A DNA stretch of 64,000 nt from Prevotella sp. (GTDB lineage Bacteria; Bacteroidota; Bacteroidia; Bacteroidales; Bacteroidaceae), in NCBI GenBank assembly GCA_024697645.1, contig JAILFH010000093.1, forward strand, positions 46,390 through 110,389. Direction: 5' to 3'. The notes beneath the pieces were generated by a model. That model had not been told where the DNA came from and did no database searches. It was given only the letters and a program-made list of their open reading frames with translations. Below are positions 62,389 through 64,000 of this stretch, one piece after another (positions within the stretch are counted from its first letter, which is position 1; each line of letters starts with the position of its first letter). Position numbers and translations under genes: made by a program.

Positions 62389-62803
62389 TCTGCTTGGGGC
62401 CATAGACCTCAGCAATAACGCCCTGTTCGTCGATGACAAACGTAGTACGAACAGTGCCCATATAGGTGCGACCCGCCATTTTCTTCTCCTGCCAGACGCC
62501 AAACGCCTCGACGAGAGTGTGCTCCGTATCAGCAATCAGCGGGAAAGGCAACTGATATTTCTCGATGAACTTACGGTGCGACTTCTCGTCCTGAACACTT
62601 ACGCCAAGAACTGCGTAGCCTTTCTCGAGGAGTCGATTGTAATTGTCACGAAGGTTGCAAGCCTCATTGGTACATCCGGGCGTAGAATCCTTCGGATAAA
62701 AGTACAACACCAACTTGCGACCCGCAAAATCGCTCAGCCGAAGTTCATTTCCATTCTCGTCGCGTCCCAATATCTCGGGCGCCTTATCTCCAATTGTCAA
62801 CAT
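62351..62803 (-). CDS. bcp: Thioredoxin-dependent thiol peroxidase (Bcp/PrxQ)
   Basis: This 150-residue cytoplasmic peroxiredoxin reduces hydroperoxides. The peroxidatic cysteine is C44 and the resolving cysteine C49 (STPGCTNEACNLRD), the arrangement of two-Cys PrxQ enzymes. Other family parts are VLYFYPKD, GVSVQDEKSHRKFIEKYQLP and TTFVIDEQG. It has its own promoter at 62858-62888. The gene ends inside the glycerate kinase gene, on the opposite strand. Confidence 0.94.
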   Translation of the reverse strand: MLTIGDKAPEILGRDENGNELRLSDFAGRKLVLYFYPKDSTPGCTNEACNLRDNYNRLLEKGYAVLGVSVQDEKSHRKFIEKYQLPFPLIADTEHTLVEAFGVWQEKKMAGRTYMGTVRTTFVIDEQGVIAEVYGPKQIKVKEHAEQILG

Positions 62804-62857
62804 ATTCTTAATATTTTTAGGTTTGACTTAGTTCAAATTAGAAGATTGTCTAATTTG

Positions 62858-62888
62858 CAAATGTACGATAATTTCGTGAAATAGCCAA
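62858..62888 (-). promoter_or_regulatory. Bacteroidota promoter for the thiol peroxidase gene
   Basis: On the minus strand TTG (62886-62888), 20 nt, then TACATTTG (62858-62865), 55 bases before the ATG at 62803. Confidence 0.7.
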
Positions 62889-62935
62889 GCGAGATGGGAG
62901 AATTTTATGAATTATGTTGAAAAGTTCTTAAATAG

Positions 62936-62967
62936 TTTCAGCATTTACAAGATTTTCGTTATTTTTG
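62936..62967 (+). promoter_or_regulatory. Promoter for the alpha-2-macroglobulin-like gene
   Basis: TATTTTTG at 62960-62967 with a weak TTTC at 62936-62939. The ATG at 63023 follows after 55 bases and has an AAAAAGGA ribosome-binding site (63013-63020). Confidence 0.55.
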
Positions 62968-63022
62968 CAGATTAATAGTGAAACATCTGTGCGGGCAACC
63001 GCCTCCTAATAGAAAAAGGACT

Positions 63023-64000
63023 ATGATGAAAAAAATATTACTGACTGTAGTCATTCTGATGGCTTGGTCGAATTTACAAGTTATGGCACAAGGTTACACG
63101 GGGTTATGGAAACAGGTGAGCGATGCGCAGGAAAAAGACTTGCCGCAGACCGAACTGGACGTGCTCGGAAAGATTGCCGCCAAGGCACAATCGGAGCGCA
63201 GTTACGGTCATTTGCTCAAAGCCCAACTTCGTCGTGCTGCCGTACAAACCCAGATTGCCCCAGACTCCGCCGACATTGAACTCGAACGCGTGAAGGCTGA
63301 GTTGGCAAAGGCGGAGAAGAGCAACAACCGAGTGCTTTCGGCTGTGTATCAGAGCGTCTTAGGCCGCATCTATAAAGACAAGTCAAACGGCTACGGCTAC
63401 CGATTCGGAGCCGACGACCCTGACAAAGCCGAATACAAGCAACTCTCGGCTGAATATTATGCAAAATCGGTCGAGCCTGTCGAACTGTTGTCAAAGCAGT
63501 CGTCGAAGGGCTATGAGCCTGCTCTCGTGGAAGGTTCCGACAGTTACACTTTCGGAGGCGACCTGCTGCACGTGCTCGGTATGGAAGCAGGGGAATACAA
63601 GTTGCTCCACGACTGGTATCTTGCTCATAACAATCGACCAGCAGCCTGTATCTGCGCCTATTATCAGACACAGAAAGACCGTTTTGCCGACGTGAATGAG
63701 ATTCGCAAGTCGAAATATCTGCAGACAATTGATTCGCTCATCAATGAATATCAGGACTTGAAGGAGTGTGGCGAACTGGCCATTGAGCGCTATAACTTCA
63801 TGGACCAGGCTGAGGATGCCACGGCCGAAGAGAAGATGAACTACATCAACTACGCCCTGCAGCACTGGGGAGCCTGGCCGCGCATGAACATCCTGCGCAA
63901 CGCCCAGAACCAGCTGACACTGCCTTCGTTCCTCGTTTCTATCGGCGAAGGCATCCAGCTGCCGAACACCGAGCGGCGCGTGGAAGTGCGCCAGCTCGTG
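63023..64000 (+). CDS. Probable alpha-2-macroglobulin-family surface/periplasmic protein, N-terminal part
   Basis: The frame is open to the right edge; 326 codons are seen. A signal peptide (1-23, SNLQVMAQ) precedes GYTGLWKQVSDAQEKDLPQT, then helical TPR-like repeats (KAQSERSYGHLLKAQLRRAA, AVYQSVLGRIYKD, NEYQDLKECGELAIERYNF). This start and helical region resemble the N-terminus of large Bacteroidota alpha-2-macroglobulin proteins, which trap foreign proteases. The diagnostic macroglobulin domains lie beyond the window, so the call is tentative. Two adjacent ATG codons (63023, 63026) are possible starts. Confidence 0.55.
   Translation, partial: MMKKILLTVVILMAWSNLQVMAQGYTGLWKQVSDAQEKDLPQTELDVLGKIAAKAQSERSYGHLLKAQLRRAAVQTQIAPDSADIELERVKAELAKAEKSNNRVLSAVYQSVLGRIYKDKSNGYGYRFGADDPDKAEYKQLSAEYYAKSVEPVELLSKQSSKGYEPALVEGSDSYTFGGDLLHVLGMEAGEYKLLHDWYLAHNNRPAACICAYYQTQKDRFADVNEIRKSKYLQTIDSLINEYQDLKECGELAIERYNFMDQAEDATAEEKMNYINYALQHWGAWPRMNILRNAQNQLTLPSFLVSIGEGIQLPNTERRVEVRQLV

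Noticed and set aside
1..64000. tRNA, rRNA, intact insertion sequence, prophage, integrase or toxin-antitoxin genes
   Set aside because: Looked for by eye on both strands. No T-loop-like tRNA sequence outside coding regions, no rRNA, no transposase or integrase motif was found.

Overview
The window looks like a chromosome segment of a plant-fibre-degrading gut or rumen bacterium of the phylum Bacteroidota, most like the Prevotellaceae. This rests on a SusC/SusD pair with DUF4843 and PKD-like lipoproteins, Bacteroidota-type promoters (TTTG or TTG, then about 19-22 nt, then TAnnTTTG), scarce Shine-Dalgarno sequences, BspA-like and GLUG-repeat surface proteins, C-terminal tails ending GRKVVVK, and many pectin/arabinan enzymes. 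The genus is an inference.

Layout. 0-6 kb: the tail of a UvrA-family gene, then on the minus strand an OPT oligopeptide transporter followed by a secreted GH43 arabinanase-like enzyme. 6-11 kb: a secreted GH128-like glycanase with a dockerin-like C-terminus, convergent with a glutamine synthetase. 12-18 kb: a Nudix hydrolase, then a plus-strand run of Fe-alcohol dehydrogenase, NAD-dependent epimerase-like protein and a TonB-receptor-like outer-membrane barrel. 18-21 kb: clpB. 21-25 kb: a minus-strand pectin operon GH105 - PL22 - GH28. 26-34 kb: two large secreted surface proteins in tandem. 34-46 kb: a SusC/SusD transport locus (susC with an STN signalling domain, susD, DUF4843, PKD-like lipoprotein, TlpA-like lipoprotein), divergent from an ECF sigma factor and a FecR anti-sigma factor. 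46-51 kb: an EamA transporter, a secreted alpha/beta hydrolase and an M3 oligopeptidase. 51-52 kb: a repeat cluster with a tandem duplication of about 290 bp. 52-55 kb: a compact peroxide-stress operon (glutathione peroxidase, OhrR-like regulator, ferritin-like protein, FMN-split-barrel protein, small winged-helix protein). 55-61 kb: phosphopantetheinyl transferase, GH94 phosphorylase, CE8 pectinesterase and a DUF4421 outer-membrane protein. 61-64 kb: glycerate kinase and a thiol peroxidase whose 3' ends overlap, then the 5' part of a probable alpha-2-macroglobulin-type protein.

The genes fit a pectin-degrading lifestyle. CE8 would demethylate pectin. GH28, PL22 and GH105 would take galacturonan/rhamnogalacturonan down to monomers, GH43 would trim arabinan side chains, and GH94 would split cellodextrins with phosphate. 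The SusCD locus carries no polysaccharide-degrading enzyme. Its STN domain and divergent sigma/anti-sigma pair suggest trans-envelope signalling, and its cargo is unknown.

The most unusual signals lie outside genes. Three arrays of the same degenerate 22/23-nt repeat (577-776, 11691-11878, 34028-34178) sit in unrelated intergenic regions, all in one orientation. Several other dispersed repeat families (100-290 bp composites, palindromes ending CGCTCAAA, 7-9-nt tandem arrays) occupy most large gaps, some running through stop codons or lying between operon genes. A perfect 15-nt inverted repeat brackets the ECF sigma gene, a perfect 18-nt inverted repeat brackets an AT-rich gene-free block near 11.2-11.5 kb, and a candidate operator overlaps the promoter of the peroxide operon. 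I found no CRISPR array, tRNA, rRNA or intact insertion sequence.
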